Of a stretch of DNA of 64,000 bases, positions 53,516-62,946 are shown piece by piece (position 1 is the first letter of the stretch; the number at the start of each line of letters is the position of its first letter). The notes under the pieces were generated by a model. It was not told where the DNA came from, searched no databases, and was given only the letters and a program-made list of their open reading frames with translations. Location of the stretch: assembly GCF_014653155.1 (NCBI RefSeq), contig NZ_BNAF01000006.1:124001-188000 (forward strand). The letters are read 5' to 3'. This stretch comes from Sphingobacterium griseoflavum. GTDB lineage: Bacteria; Bacteroidota; Bacteroidia; Sphingobacteriales; Sphingobacteriaceae. The translations under genes and the position numbers were made by a program.

Positions 53516-54760
53516 TTATTTTTTGTGTATGGTATAAAGGCGCCCAGCATCGGTGATGGCAAAAATTTCGCCATTCTTACCTTGCGCAACATCGCGGAAG
53601 CGCTGGCCTTCACGATCTAAAAGACGCTCTTCGCCCACTACTTTATTGTCTTTGATCACTATACGCGCAATATGCGTACTGCTTAGCCCAGCGATAAATA
53701 AGTTGTTTTTCCACTCGGGTATGGCATCGGCGGTATAGAATACAATGCCACTTGGCGACAACACCGGATCCCAATAGTATACTGGTTGCTCCAAGCCTTC
53801 TTTTTGTTGTATCGGTGGATTACCTATCTCTTTACCGCTATATTCCAGGCCATAAGTGATGATTGGCCATCCATAGTTCTTGCCTGCTTCGACACGGTTT
53901 AGCTCATCACCACCTCTTGGGCCAAACTCCGTTTCCCAAAGATCACCTGTTTCTGGATGTACGGCCAAGCCCTGCACATTACGATGGCCATAACTGTATA
54001 CTTCGGGGCGTGCGTTGGCATCGCTCGCAAAAGGATTGCCCTCGGCAGGTTTTCCATCTTTAGTTATGCGTACAATCTTACCTAGCGCAGATTTTAGATC
54101 TTGTGATTGTGGACGTGTCTCCAAGTCGGAGCGCTCGCCCGTACTTACCAATAAATTGCCGGCCTTATCAAAGATTATACGGCCACCGTAGTGCAGCTTG
54201 CCATCGTAGGTCGGCAACGCCTGATAGATTACTTTGGCCGCTTCGATACTTTTTTCATCTTCAGCCAATCGCCCTTTTGCTACGGCAGTATGGTTGCCAC
54301 CTGCTACGGGTTCCGAAAAAACCCAATATACCATACGATTTGTGGCAAAATCCGGATCTAGTGTGATGCCGAGCAACCCACCTTGCCCTTGTGCATCTAC
54401 CTTCGGAAGTCCGCCGATAGCTTCACTGAGTGTTCCATCCGCTGAAACAATACGAAGGTCGCCTTCTTTCTCGGTAATCAGCAATCGGTTATCTGGTAAT
54501 ACGGCAATGCCCCATGGTGATTTCAACTTGTCGGTCACCACCTTGCTTTCGTATGGCGTGGCTGTTTTTGCACCAGCGGCACGTGTCTGCCCCTCAAAAG
54601 CGGGTTTGTATTCCGTATTTGCCTTGTTTTTCTCCACAGCTGGATAGATACTATCCGTTGAGCCAGCTTGCTCCGTATTTTTGGTTGCTGCGCTATTATT
54701 GCATGCTGCCACGAGTAGGGTTGCAGATGATAACAGGAAGACGGGAAATGTCTTTTTCAT
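53516..54760 (-). CDS. PQQ-dependent soluble aldose sugar dehydrogenase lipoprotein
   Basis: The 414-residue protein has an SPII signal (lipid Cys20, LLVAAC). Its six-bladed propeller is of the Ylii/Asd type: LKSPWGIAVLPDNRLLITEKEGDLR, GLLGITLDPDFATNRMVYWVFSEP, GRIIFDKAGNLLVSTGERSD, YSYGHRNVQGLAVHPETGDLWETEFGPRGGDELN and YYWDPVLSPSGIVFYT. Family members oxidise aldoses with PQQ and pass electrons to the respiratory chain. No PQQ biosynthesis gene is in the window, so the cofactor may be taken up. Confidence 0.93.
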   Translation of the reverse strand: MKKTFPVFLLSSATLLVAACNNSAATKNTEQAGSTDSIYPAVEKNKANTEYKPAFEGQTRAAGAKTATPYESKVVTDKLKSPWGIAVLPDNRLLITEKEGDLRIVSADGTLSEAIGGLPKVDAQGQGGLLGITLDPDFATNRMVYWVFSEPVAGGNHTAVAKGRLAEDEKSIEAAKVIYQALPTYDGKLHYGGRIIFDKAGNLLVSTGERSDLETRPQSQDLKSALGKIVRITKDGKPAEGNPFASDANARPEVYSYGHRNVQGLAVHPETGDLWETEFGPRGGDELNRVEAGKNYGWPIITYGLEYSGKEIGNPPIQQKEGLEQPVYYWDPVLSPSGIVFYTADAIPEWKNNLFIAGLSSTHIARIVIKDNKVVGEERLLDREGQRFRDVAQGKNGEIFAITDAGRLYTIHKK

Positions 54761-54917
54761 AAATCTCTTCTTTAGTTTGATTTCGTTTAGGAAATTTAAT
54801 GCAAAATACGATTTTTTGTTTTGATTTTTTGCAAAAAAGCTGGCTAAGTTGCTGATTTATTGTTGAAATAGGTGGTTCTTTGGTCTTTAATGCGAAATAT
54901 ATACGTTACGCTTGTTT

Positions 54918-55547
54918 TTAAAGAGCATACTTTTCCACCCAATAATCCAAAGGCTCATCGCTGCTACACAAGGCGGTGTGAAACCCAAGCGTTGTTGCCG
55001 ATTGAAGATGCTGTGGGCTATCGTCAATAAACAGGGTTTCATCGGGAGCCATACCTGTTTGGCGTATGACTTCTTGAAAGATGGCCACATCGGGTTTGCG
55101 TAGTCCCATCTCATGCGAATAGAAAGTCTTCTCGAAAAATACGCTGTTATCGGCAACGCCGTAAACATCTTGAATATGCTGCATACAATACCGATAGTGG
55201 ATTTCGTTATTGTTGCTCAACAGGAACGTGCGGTACTTGACGTTAAGGTAGGAGAGGGTCTCATGTTTTCCGGGCGGCACGCCTATCAGTAGCGCGTTCC
55301 AGGCCGCATCGATGTCCGCATCGCTTAGCTCGGGTTGACCGGCACGTTGCCGGATGCCATCGCGGAAGGTGGAGGCGCTAATCAAGCCTTTATCAAAGTC
55401 ATCAAAAAGTGCGTCTTGAGCCCTATGCCCGAAAAATTCATCTACATTTTTGATACCCAACGACATAAACGCAGCCTTCACAAGAGTAAAGTCTATCATG
55501 AAGATAACGTTGCCATAATCGAGAATAATATTTTTAATTTTTTGCAT
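54918..55547 (-). CDS. HAD-superfamily hydrolase (HAD-IA)
   Basis: The 209-residue protein has motif I in NIILDYGNVIFMID (Asp nucleophile; the second Asp position is Gly, as in many YihX-like members), an alpha-helical cap, motif II FLLSNNNEIHY, and motif III/IV MGLRKPDVAIF..TLFIDDSPQHLQSATTLGF. Probably a phosphatase of small phosphorylated metabolites. It stands alone upstream of tRNA-CAT. Confidence 0.9.
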   Translation of the reverse strand: MQKIKNIILDYGNVIFMIDFTLVKAAFMSLGIKNVDEFFGHRAQDALFDDFDKGLISASTFRDGIRQRAGQPELSDADIDAAWNALLIGVPPGKHETLSYLNVKYRTFLLSNNNEIHYRYCMQHIQDVYGVADNSVFFEKTFYSHEMGLRKPDVAIFQEVIRQTGMAPDETLFIDDSPQHLQSATTLGFHTALCSSDEPLDYWVEKYAL

Positions 55548-55634
55548 GTAAAATTTTGTTTTCTCACCGCAAATATCGATAATTGCATCGTCAAAACGAC
55601 GTAATAGCGAACTTTTGATGACATAAAAATAACC

Positions 55635-55708
55635 GCGCCTATAGCTCAGTCGGTTAGAGTAGAAGACTCATAATCTTTTGGTCCCTGGTTCGAGCCCAGG
55701 TGGGCGCA
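55635..55708 (+). tRNA. tRNA with CAT anticodon (Met elongator or Ile2)
   Basis: Cloverleaf: acceptor GCGCCTA with TGGGCGC, D arm AGCTCAGTCGGTTAGAGT, anticodon stem GAAGA/TCTTT with loop CTCATAA, T arm CCTGG-TTCGAGC-CCAGG, discriminator A. CCA is not encoded. The start is not C-A-unpaired as in the initiator, so it is Met elongator or lysidine-type Ile. Confidence 0.94.
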
Positions 55709-55714
55709 CAAAAT

Positions 55715-55752
55715 AAAAGCCGCTTTTCTTTAAAGAATAGCGGCTTTTTCGC
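55715..55752 (+). terminator. Terminator after tRNA-CAT
   Basis: AAAAGCCGCT (55715-55724) pairs with 55739-55748; inside, TTCTTT/AAAGAA extends it. A T run follows. Confidence 0.85.
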
Positions 55753-56271
55753 TTTTTAGGCCACTTTAGAACCACTTGCCCTACATCGGAAAGCAAACCG
55801 CGATTCGGTGTGATTTACATAGATTTTTTTGAACTTCACGTAAAAGTGTTACAACGCTTTTACGGGATCAACCTCGATGACAATTATACCTTCAAAACTT
55901 ATTTATGACGCAAAAGATTGAGAAAGGACCTTGACACAGAACCCTATGTAGTCAAGAAATAATTAATTAAAAGTCTCCAAATTTAAGATCCCTTATTTCG
56001 TATAATTGAACGCAGTGCGTCGGGATAAGAATAAGTAAACTGATTCTACGAGATACCTGATCAATTAGTGATAATCAAACTTGCTGCTGTATGATAATAG
56101 CTACGCCTTTGCTGCTATCGTTTTCAATAGTTATTTATATCAGAATCGAAACGCAATGAATAACGCTCGTATGCTGCCTTGACGGGATTATAAATTTCGA
56201 TTTTTCGTAGAAGTAGTTGCTATGACACTGGACCATTTGATACCCATAGCATGGCAATCTAGACTTAGTTC

Positions 56272-56297
56272 TTCCCAAATCGGGAAAAATTATTCCC
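56272..56297 (+). promoter_or_regulatory. Alternating TTCCC/GGGAA half-sites upstream of kdp
   Basis: TTCCC (56272-56276), GGGAA (56282-56286) and TTCCC (56293-56297) form two overlapping inverted repeats with 5- and 6-base spacers. The octamer TTCCCAAA recurs 21 bp apart. They lie about 130-150 bp upstream of the first kdp microprotein. Confidence 0.4.
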
Positions 56298-56424
56298 AAA
56301 ATGAATCGATTTATTAGCTAGTTAACCGTTGTTTATTTACGTAAAACCAAGTTGTTCAGTGTTTTATGAATTCATTCTTTTAATTGGTACGTCTTTGGCA
56401 TCAACGGATTTCAAAATTGGTAAA

Positions 56425-56565
56425 ATGAAAAATTATAAAGTCAATTGGAGGTGGGCGCAAGATCCGCCTTCGTACCCAAAATGGTTGAAGTCTTATCACC
56501 TACTGATCGTTGCGATTACCGTAATGATGGTTCTTGGAGCTTTTATTAAACACGTTTGCAATTGA
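56425..56565 (+). CDS. 46-residue single-span microprotein of the kdp locus
   Basis: From the ATG at 56425 it reads MKNYKVNWRWAQDPPSYPKW, then one helix LLIVAITVMMVLGAFI, ending KHVCN. It is 12 bp before the next microprotein. An upstream in-frame ATG at 56329 would add 32 unconvincing residues. Family not recognised; position suggests a role in potassium uptake. Confidence 0.6.
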   Translation: MKNYKVNWRWAQDPPSYPKWLKSYHLLIVAITVMMVLGAFIKHVCN

Positions 56566-56577
56566 TATTTAGAAATT

Positions 56578-56661
56578 ATGGTAACTATCGTATTGGTTTT
56601 GGTGGGCTTGGTAAGCTTCTGGTTGTTTTTTAAAGCAATAGATTTTTTTGACAAGATTTAA
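56578..56661 (+). CDS. 27-residue single-span microprotein of the kdp locus
   Basis: MVTIVLVLVGLVSFWLFFKA then IDFFDKI. One membrane helix and a short charged tail, the same plan as KdpF (57132). It ends at the TAA overlapping the leader of the next gene, whose ATG is one base later (56663). It may be a second KdpF-like stabilising peptide. Confidence 0.55.
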   Translation: MVTIVLVLVGLVSFWLFFKAIDFFDKI

Positions 56662-56662
56662 A

Positions 56663-57052
56663 ATGAAAACTAAAATAGCGAAGACAATCCAGCTTTGGAT
56701 TCCCGATGCCATGCAACGTATAAGTACGGAAGGAATAAAAGAGGAGTTTCTACTGAATTATCTTCTTCTGCACGAGTTGGCGGCGATGTGCTGTGAGGGT
56801 ATCCGTGGAAATAAGGAAGAAGATCTGGAAAAGATCGAAGATATCGCCAAGGTGGTTAACCTTCTTTATCAGGAAGGGGATAAATACACCTGCAATGCGA
56901 TCGAGAATGAGTTCCTAATTCCCATTGCATTAGAGGAAAGTCCCGGAAGCTTGGCTTTGCACATGACCCTATTTCCGGCCTGTCTGCGGGCGGGGTATTT
57001 GAGCACGATCGTGGATAAGCTGGGCAACCTGTCTATTCTATTTAAAAATTAA
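56663..57052 (+). CDS. 129-residue cytoplasmic protein of the kdp locus
   Basis: From the ATG at 56663: a mostly helical protein without signal or spans (LNYLLLHELAAMCCEGIRGNKEEDLEKIEDIAKVVNLLYQEGDKYTCNAIENEFLIPIALEESPG). It resembles a small DUF of helical type seen with other Bacteroidota kdp genes, but I cannot name it with certainty. It lies between the two microprotein genes and kdpF, all same strand. Confidence 0.75.
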   Translation: MKTKIAKTIQLWIPDAMQRISTEGIKEEFLLNYLLLHELAAMCCEGIRGNKEEDLEKIEDIAKVVNLLYQEGDKYTCNAIENEFLIPIALEESPGSLALHMTLFPACLRAGYLSTIVDKLGNLSILFKN

Positions 57053-57131
57053 GCTTTTTGACACATGCCGCGCGCCTTACAGATATCAAACAGCGGTATT
57101 AACGAACATACTCTTAAAACAGATTAACAAC

Positions 57132-57209
57132 ATGATCGCATTATTTATTGTCGCAATACTAGTCTTTGTCTACATAGGCTATGTACTGATCAGACCAGAG
57201 AAATTTTAG
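57132..57209 (+). CDS. kdpF: KdpF, small stabilising peptide of the Kdp K+ ATPase
   Basis: The 25-residue peptide MIALFIVAILVFVYIGYVLI ends RPEKF. One membrane helix with the KdpF-typical ending Y-x-L-x-x-P-E-x-F. It is immediately ahead of the frameshifted microprotein gene and kdpA. In E. coli KdpF sits at the KdpA-KdpB interface and helps hold the complex. Confidence 0.88.
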   Translation: MIALFIVAILVFVYIGYVLIRPEKF

Positions 57210-57212
57210 TCC

Positions 57213-57351
57213 ATGGAAAGGTCGGAAAGATTAAAGAAAATGAACATCAAATATTGGATGCGTATCCACCTTTTTTGGATTATTTCTGATCGCAATCATC
57301 ATCGTTGTGACGGCAAAGTTTTACAGCATGATTTCCATTTCGGCTTACTAA
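57213..57351 (+). pseudogene. Frameshifted single-span microprotein gene between kdpF and kdpA
   Basis: The frame from ATG 57213 (or 57240, MNIKYWMRIHLF) runs into a run of six T (57271-57276), after which the frame loses its hydrophobic sequence. One base less at that run continues as LFLIAIIIVVTAKFYSMISI and ends at TAA 57349-57351, a perfect membrane helix. In that second frame there is no start codon after the upstream stop at 57241. So it is a broken gene, a sequence error, or a gene relying on slippage at T6. Confidence 0.6.
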
Positions 57352-57388
57352 TGCCCAATTATTAATGAATTAAATAGTTATATTAACA

Positions 57389-59089
57389 ATGAACACAGAA
57401 ATTTTAGGAATTACACTTATGTATGTTCTTGTGGTGGCGCTAGCCATACCATTAGGACGTTACATTGGCAAAATTTTCAATTATGAGGCTACTTGGCTGG
57501 ATAGATTATTCAATCCGCTGGATAAGCTTTTCTTTAAACTTGGCGGTATAGACCCGTCCAAAGAAATGGACTGGAAGCAACATTTGGGAGCTTTACTGAC
57601 CATTAATTTACTTTGGTTTGTGATCTCCATGTTTGTGCTAACCAATATGAGCTGGTTGCCTCTTAACCCAGACAAGAACCCTTCCATGACTGCAGATCTG
57701 GCCTTCAATACGGCGACAAGTTTCGTATCCAATACCAACCTGCAGCACTACGCTGGTGAGACTGGGCTGTCTTATTTTGGACAGCTGACCCTTATGCTTT
57801 GGCAGTTCATTAGTGCGGCAACGGGCATTGCAATCTGTGGGGTAGTGTTTACCGCGATGAAAGAACGAACTTCTACCACCTTAGGTAACTTCTACAGCTA
57901 CTTTGTGCGTTCCAGCACGCGTATATTGTTACCTATTGCCTTTATTGGTGCTGTGCTTTTATTGCTTAACGGTACACCGATGACCTTTGCAGGAAAAGAC
58001 ACGATCACCACGGTGGAAGGTGTAGAGCAACAGGTAAGCGGGGGGCCGGTCGCAGCGTTTGTCGCCATCAAGCAGTTGGGTACAAATGGAGGTGGCTTCT
58101 ACGGTGCCAACTCTACCAATCCGATGGAAAACCCAAATTACTTTACCAATATCGTAGAAACAGTTTTTATCTTCCTGATTCCCATAGCTATGGTTTTTGC
58201 CCTAGGTTACGTACTTAAGCGCAAGAAGCTGTCGTGGATGATCTATGGGGTGATGACGGTTGGTTTTGTGCTGCTGTTACTGCCAACGGTAAGTTTGGAA
58301 ATGCAGGGTAATCCGGCCATTGCGGATATGGGCATACAACATCCGCTAGGAAGCATGGAAGGCAAAGAAGTGCGTTTTGGTGCAGCGGCATCTGCCTATT
58401 GGGCGATCAATACTACCGTAACCAGTAATGGATCGGTGAACGCCATGCACGATAGTTTGACCCCACTTTCCGGTGCTTTCACCATGCTGGGCATGATGGT
58501 CAACGCCTTCTATGGCGGTGTGGGGGTAGGTTTCCTAAATTTCTATGTGTTCATTATCCTTGCTGTTTTCATTAGTGGGCTAATGGTAGGCAGGACACCG
58601 GAATTTCTAGGTAAAAAAATCGAGGCCAAGGAAATGAAGATTGCGATGATCGTTGCTCTCTTGCACCCACTTATGATTTTGGGCGGAACAGCACTGGCAA
58701 GCCATCTGTACGCAGGAGATCCCGCAACCTATGCCGGCTGGTTGAATAATCCAGGTTATCACGGATTTAGTGAGATGCTCTACGAGGTAACTTCTTCGGC
58801 GGGGAACAACGGTAGCGGTTTTGAAGGTTTAGGTGATAATACGCCATTCTGGAATATCCTATGTGGTGTTATCATGTTTATCTGTCGCTACCTTCCGATC
58901 ATAGGTCCGGTTGCCATCGCGGGCAGTCTTGCTGCTAAGCGCTACGTGCCAGAAAGTGCCGGAACACTGAAAACCGATACGGCAACATTTGGTTTGATGA
59001 CTTTTGCGGTTATTGCAATCGTTGCGGCGCTGTCCTTTTTCCCGGCATTGACCTTAGGGCCCATCGCCGAATATTTTTCCATGAAATAA
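57389..59089 (+). CDS. kdpA: KdpA, potassium-transporting ATPase K+-binding subunit
   Basis: The 566-residue channel-like subunit has about ten helices and four selectivity-filter loops. Recognisable segments are FNTATSFVSNTNLQHYAGE, IKQLGTNGGGFYGANSTNPMENP, NAMHDSLTPLSGAFTMLGMMVN, and the fourth loop SAGNNGSGFEGLGDNTPFWN. Length and motifs are normal. It carries K+ to KdpB in the inner membrane at low external K+. Confidence 0.97.
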   Translation: MNTEILGITLMYVLVVALAIPLGRYIGKIFNYEATWLDRLFNPLDKLFFKLGGIDPSKEMDWKQHLGALLTINLLWFVISMFVLTNMSWLPLNPDKNPSMTADLAFNTATSFVSNTNLQHYAGETGLSYFGQLTLMLWQFISAATGIAICGVVFTAMKERTSTTLGNFYSYFVRSSTRILLPIAFIGAVLLLLNGTPMTFAGKDTITTVEGVEQQVSGGPVAAFVAIKQLGTNGGGFYGANSTNPMENPNYFTNIVETVFIFLIPIAMVFALGYVLKRKKLSWMIYGVMTVGFVLLLLPTVSLEMQGNPAIADMGIQHPLGSMEGKEVRFGAAASAYWAINTTVTSNGSVNAMHDSLTPLSGAFTMLGMMVNAFYGGVGVGFLNFYVFIILAVFISGLMVGRTPEFLGKKIEAKEMKIAMIVALLHPLMILGGTALASHLYAGDPATYAGWLNNPGYHGFSEMLYEVTSSAGNNGSGFEGLGDNTPFWNILCGVIMFICRYLPIIGPVAIAGSLAAKRYVPESAGTLKTDTATFGLMTFAVIAIVAALSFFPALTLGPIAEYFSMK

Positions 59090-59107
59090 TTAAAATAGAA
59101 ATCCAAC

Positions 59108-61117
59108 ATGAATACAAATAAATCCTTGTTTCAGCGAGATATGGTGCAGCTAGCGCTGAAACAATCCTTTGTCAAACTGGACCCTAAGATTATGTTCCGC
59201 AATCCCGTGATGTTCACGGTAGAAATTGGAACGCTGGTGATGCTTACGGTCAGTCTGTGGACCCTATCGGGCGATAGTTCCCAAGGTAGTTTCGGCTATA
59301 ATTTTACGGTCTTCCTGATCCTTCTATTAACACTTTTATTCGCCAATTTTGCGGAAGCAATAGCGGAAGCACGTGGTAAGGCGCAGGCCGACAGTCTGCG
59401 CAAAACGCGCGAAGAAACACCTGCAAGATTGCGTGATGGTAGCACGGTTTCTTCTGCCCAGTTGAAAAAAGGTGATGTATTCGTGTGTGAGGCTGGCGAG
59501 ATTATCCCTTCCGATGGAGAGATTGTCGAAGGTTTGGCTACAATCGACGAGAGCGCGATTACGGGCGAATCGGCACCGGTTATTCGGGAAGCCGGCGGGG
59601 ATAAAAGCTCCGTTACGGGTGGTACAAAAGTACTTTCAGACCGTATCTTGGTACAGGTGACCACGCAGCCCGGGGAGAGTTTCCTTGACAAGATGATCGC
59701 CCTTGTGGAAGGTGCTAGCCGCCAGAAAACACCCAATGAAATCGCTTTGACGATATTATTGGCAGGCTTTACCCTGGTGTTTATCATCGTCTCGGTAACG
59801 CTAAAACCCTTTGCGGATTATGCTAAGGTGACCATCACGATCGCATCCTTTATTTCGCTCTTTGTCTGTTTGATCCCGACGACCATCGGTGGTTTGCTAT
59901 CGGCGATTGGTATTGCGGGTATGGACAGGGCATTGCGCGCCAATGTGATTACAAAAAGCGGTCGTGCGGTAGAAACAGCGGGCGATATCGACGTGCTGCT
60001 ATTGGATAAAACCGGGACGATCACCATCGGTAACCGGAAGGCTACGCATTTCCATCCTGCCCAGGGAGTGGATGTGGATAGATTGGTTCGCGCTGCCGTG
60101 CTAAGCTCGATGGCTGATGAAACGCCCGAAGGGAAGTCGGTGATCGAACTTGCCGGTGTCGATCCGCTTAGTTTTAATACGCCTGATCCCGTGTTTGTGA
60201 AGTTTACCGCCGAGACGCGCAGTTCTGGTATCAACTTTTCGGGAAGCAGCATCCGTAAAGGTGCAACCGATGCCATTCGTGCCATCGTGATAAACGCCGG
60301 TAACTCTTTCCCAGCAGAGCTTGAAGAACGGGTGAAAGCTGTTTCCCAAAATGGGGGTACGCCACTGGTGGTTTCCGAGAACAACGAGGCGCTGGGTGTT
60401 ATTGAGCTACAGGACGTGATTAAGCCGGGCATCCATGAACGTTTCGAACGTCTTCGTAAAATGGGGATCAAAACAGTGATGGTTACCGGAGACAACCCCT
60501 TAACGGCGAGGTTTATCGCCGAAAAGGCAGGTGTGGATGATTTTATCGCCGAGGCCAAGCCAGAAGATAAAATGAACTACATTAAGAAGGAACAAGCAGC
60601 AGGCCGTTTGGTAGCGATGATGGGTGACGGTACGAACGATGCACCGGCACTGGCCCAGGCGGATGTGGGCGTTGCCATGAATAGTGGCACCCAGGCGGCC
60701 AAGGAAGCCGGAAATATGGTGGATCTGGATAATGACCCAACCAAACTGATCGAAGTGGTGGAGATCGGAAAGCAGCTGCTGATGACCCGTGGTACACTAA
60801 CTACATTCAGTATCGCCAATGACGTAGCCAAATATTTCGCAATTATTCCGGCGCTGTTCATTACGGCTATTCCGGCCTTGCAAGGCCTGAACGTGATGAA
60901 CCTGCACAGCCCGCAAAGTGCTATCCTGTCGGCTGTTATCTTCAACGCGATCATCATTCCGATGTTGATTCCACTGGCCTTAAAAGGGGTGGCCTACAAA
61001 CCGATCGGTGCGAGTGCGCTATTGCGCAGAAACCTGTTCATCTATGGTCTCGGTGGCGTGCTGATTCCGTTCGTGGGTATAAAATTGATAGATATCGCGA
61101 TTTCCGTATTTTTTTAA
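59108..61117 (+). CDS. kdpB: KdpB, potassium-transporting P-type ATPase catalytic subunit
   Basis: The 669-residue protein has the A domain with [14 protein letters not shown] and the P domain with [13 protein letters not shown] (phosphorylated Asp300) and [15 protein letters not shown]-domain motifs are [21 protein letters not shown]; the hinge is [43 protein letters not shown]. All catalytic elements are intact. It is 18 bp after kdpA and 12 bp before kdpC. Confidence 0.98.
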   Translation: MNTNKSLFQRDMVQLALKQSFVKLDPKIMFRNPVMFTVEIGTLVMLTVSLWTLSGDSSQGSFGYNFTVFLILLLTLLFANFAEAIAEARGKAQADSLRKTREETPARLRDGSTVSSAQLKKGDVFVCEAGEIIPSDGEIVEGLATIDESAITGESAPVIREAGGDKSSVTGGTKVLSDRILVQVTTQPGESFLDKMIALVEGASRQKTPNEIALTILLAGFTLVFIIVSVTLKPFADYAKVTITIASFISLFVCLIPTTIGGLLSAIGIAGMDRALRANVITKSGRAVETAGDIDVLLLDKTGTITIGNRKATHFHPAQGVDVDRLVRAAVLSSMADETPEGKSVIELAGVDPLSFNTPDPVFVKFTAETRSSGINFSGSSIRKGATDAIRAIVINAGNSFPAELEERVKAVSQNGGTPLVVSENNEALGVIELQDVIKPGIHERFERLRKMGIKTVMVTGDNPLTARFIAEKAGVDDFIAEAKPEDKMNYIKKEQAAGRLVAMMGDGTNDAPALAQADVGVAMNSGTQAAKEAGNMVDLDNDPTKLIEVVEIGKQLLMTRGTLTTFSIANDVAKYFAIIPALFITAIPALQGLNVMNLHSPQSAILSAVIFNAIIIPMLIPLALKGVAYKPIGASALLRRNLFIYGLGGVLIPFVGIKLIDIAISVFF

Positions 61118-61129
61118 ACGTACCATATA

Positions 61130-61693
61130 ATGAAAACAAATATCACAAAGGCCCTGCGGTTGACACTCGTATGTTTGGTCTTCTTCAGTGGGGTGTATAC
61201 TATGGCTGTTTGGGCCGTAGCACAACTTGTTCCCGGCCAAGGCAAAGGATTTACGATCGAGGAAAATGGTAAGAAATACCACGTCAACGTGGGACAGGCA
61301 TTCACGCAGGACAAATATTTTTGGTCGCGTCCATCGGCGGTAGATTACAATGCAGCGGGTTCGGGCGGTAGTAACCTTGGACCTAGTAACCCGGAGCATT
61401 TGGCCGAAGTTCAAGCTCGCATAGAACATTTTCTGGAACACAACCCCGACGTTACCAAGCCGGAGATTCCGTCGGATCTGGTGACCAGCAGTGGTGGCGG
61501 CCTTGATCCGCATATATCGGTGCAAGGTGCTAAAGTGCAGGCGCAGCGTGTCGCAAAGATCCGTGGCTTGAACCTCGAGTCGGTCAACAAATTAATTGAC
61601 CGGCACATCGAACCGCCGCTATGGGGTATCTTCGGAACGAAGCGTATCAACGTGCTGCAATTAAATCTTGCCTTGGACAAAATAAAGGGCTAG
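61130..61693 (+). CDS. kdpC: KdpC, potassium-transporting ATPase subunit C
   Basis: The 187-residue subunit has one N-terminal membrane helix (LVCLVFFSGVYTMAVWAVAQLV). The periplasmic part shows the family motifs YFWSRPSAVDYNAAGSGGSNLGPSNP, PSDLVTSSGGGLDPHISV, QAQRVAKIRGL and PLWGIFGTKRINVLQLNLAL. Complete and normal in length. Confidence 0.97.
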   Translation: MKTNITKALRLTLVCLVFFSGVYTMAVWAVAQLVPGQGKGFTIEENGKKYHVNVGQAFTQDKYFWSRPSAVDYNAAGSGGSNLGPSNPEHLAEVQARIEHFLEHNPDVTKPEIPSDLVTSSGGGLDPHISVQGAKVQAQRVAKIRGLNLESVNKLIDRHIEPPLWGIFGTKRINVLQLNLALDKIKG

Positions 61694-61799
61694 CCGGATA
61701 AATCAAGCTGGAAGCTGCGCAACCAGTAAGCAGCATGCTACAGGTGCGCAGCGATTCCCAGCGATGTCTATATACCATACGTACTAATTTTTTAAGAGA

Positions 61800-62882
61800 A
61801 TGAAAAAAATCGCAATGCTCCTGGCAGTGATGTCCGGAGTAACAGGGAGTCTTTGTGCCCAAGAAACAGAAACCAATCCATTGACAATCTCGGGTTATGC
61901 AGAGCTGTATTACCAACAGGATTTTCGTAATCCGCAGAAAAACACCCGTCCGGGTTTTGTTTATAGCCACAACAGGAACAATGAGTTTAGCGTTAACTTG
62001 GGGCTACTAAAAGCAAATTTTCAGAAAGACAATGTTCGCGCCAATTTGGGTGTAGGTGTCGGTTCGTACATGAATGCTAACTATGCAGCCGAACCCGGCG
62101 TTTTAAAAAATATATATCAAGCCAACGTGGGTTTTAAATTATCAAAAAATCACAACCTGTGGTTGGATGCAGGTATCCTGCCTTCGCACATCGGTTTTGA
62201 GAGTGCCATCGCTGCGGATTGCTTTACCTTGACCCGCAGTATGCTGGCAGACAACTCGCCCTACTTTGAAACGGGAGCAAAGCTTTTCTATGGTTCGCCC
62301 GATGGTAAATGGGATATGGCATTGCTGATCCTGAACGGCTGGCAACGTATACAACGTGTGGATGGTAATTCGACACCGGCCTTCGGACACCAATTGACCT
62401 TCCGTCCGAGTGATCGTGTAACGCTAAACAGCAGTTCGTTCATTGGTAACGACATGCCCGATGAAAACCGCTTGATGCGCTATTTCCACAATTTCTACGG
62501 TCAGTTTACTTTGAGCAACCAGTTTGCGCTCGTCGCCGGGTTCGATATCGGTGCGCAGCAGAAAGAGAAAGGCAGTAGCGATTACAACAGCTGGTATTCC
62601 CCGGTATTGATTGCTAAATACTCACCGAGTAAACGTGTTCGTATCGCAGCACGTGGCGAATATTATCATGATAAAAGCCAGGTCATCGTGGCTACCGATT
62701 CGGAGAACGGTTTCCAGACTTTTGGAGGTTCGTTGAATCTGGACTACCAGATTATGCCGAATTTGGTATGGCGTACCGAAGTAAAAACATTACATAGTGA
62801 AGACCGGATCTTTATCGATCGGGATGGTGCACGGAATAGGGAAAATACCTTGGCCATTACATCCTTGGCGATACGTTTTTAA
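61800..62882 (+). CDS. OmpL-like beta-barrel porin (bbp2) in the kdp operon
   Basis: This 360-residue protein has a signal peptide (1-20, ending LCAQ). A transmembrane beta-barrel of the bbp2/OmpL type begins ISGYAELYYQQDF and includes FVYSHNRNNEFSVNLGLLKANF and LWLDAGILPSHIGFESAIAADCFTLTRSMLADNSPYFETGAKL. The C-terminal residue is Phe. It lies between kdpC (106 bp) and kdpD (64 bp), suggesting a diffusion porin that lets K+ reach the Kdp pump across the outer membrane. The porin role is inferred from position. Confidence 0.9.
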   Translation: MKKIAMLLAVMSGVTGSLCAQETETNPLTISGYAELYYQQDFRNPQKNTRPGFVYSHNRNNEFSVNLGLLKANFQKDNVRANLGVGVGSYMNANYAAEPGVLKNIYQANVGFKLSKNHNLWLDAGILPSHIGFESAIAADCFTLTRSMLADNSPYFETGAKLFYGSPDGKWDMALLILNGWQRIQRVDGNSTPAFGHQLTFRPSDRVTLNSSSFIGNDMPDENRLMRYFHNFYGQFTLSNQFALVAGFDIGAQQKEKGSSDYNSWYSPVLIAKYSPSKRVRIAARGEYYHDKSQVIVATDSENGFQTFGGSLNLDYQIMPNLVWRTEVKTLHSEDRIFIDRDGARNRENTLAITSLAIRF

Positions 62883-62946
62883 TCGTATATTTATCCATAC
62901 CCTCTCTGGTTTTGCCATGGAGGGTATTATTAATTGAAACAACAGC

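Larger units (their letters stand above)
55709..56424. other. Intergenic region before the kdp locus
   Basis: It starts with the tRNA terminator (55715-55724 pairing with 55739-55748, then T run). A hairpin CGTAAAAGTG/CGCTTTTACG lies at 55839-55864. TTCCC/GGGAA half-sites lie at 56272-56297. An upstream extension of the first microprotein gene (to 56329) has no support. No gene recognised. Confidence 0.5.

Noticed and set aside
59296..60957. Several minus-strand frames of 82-246 codons inside kdpB
   Set aside because: Ser/Pro/Thr-rich shadow frames opposite a high-confidence P-type ATPase gene.
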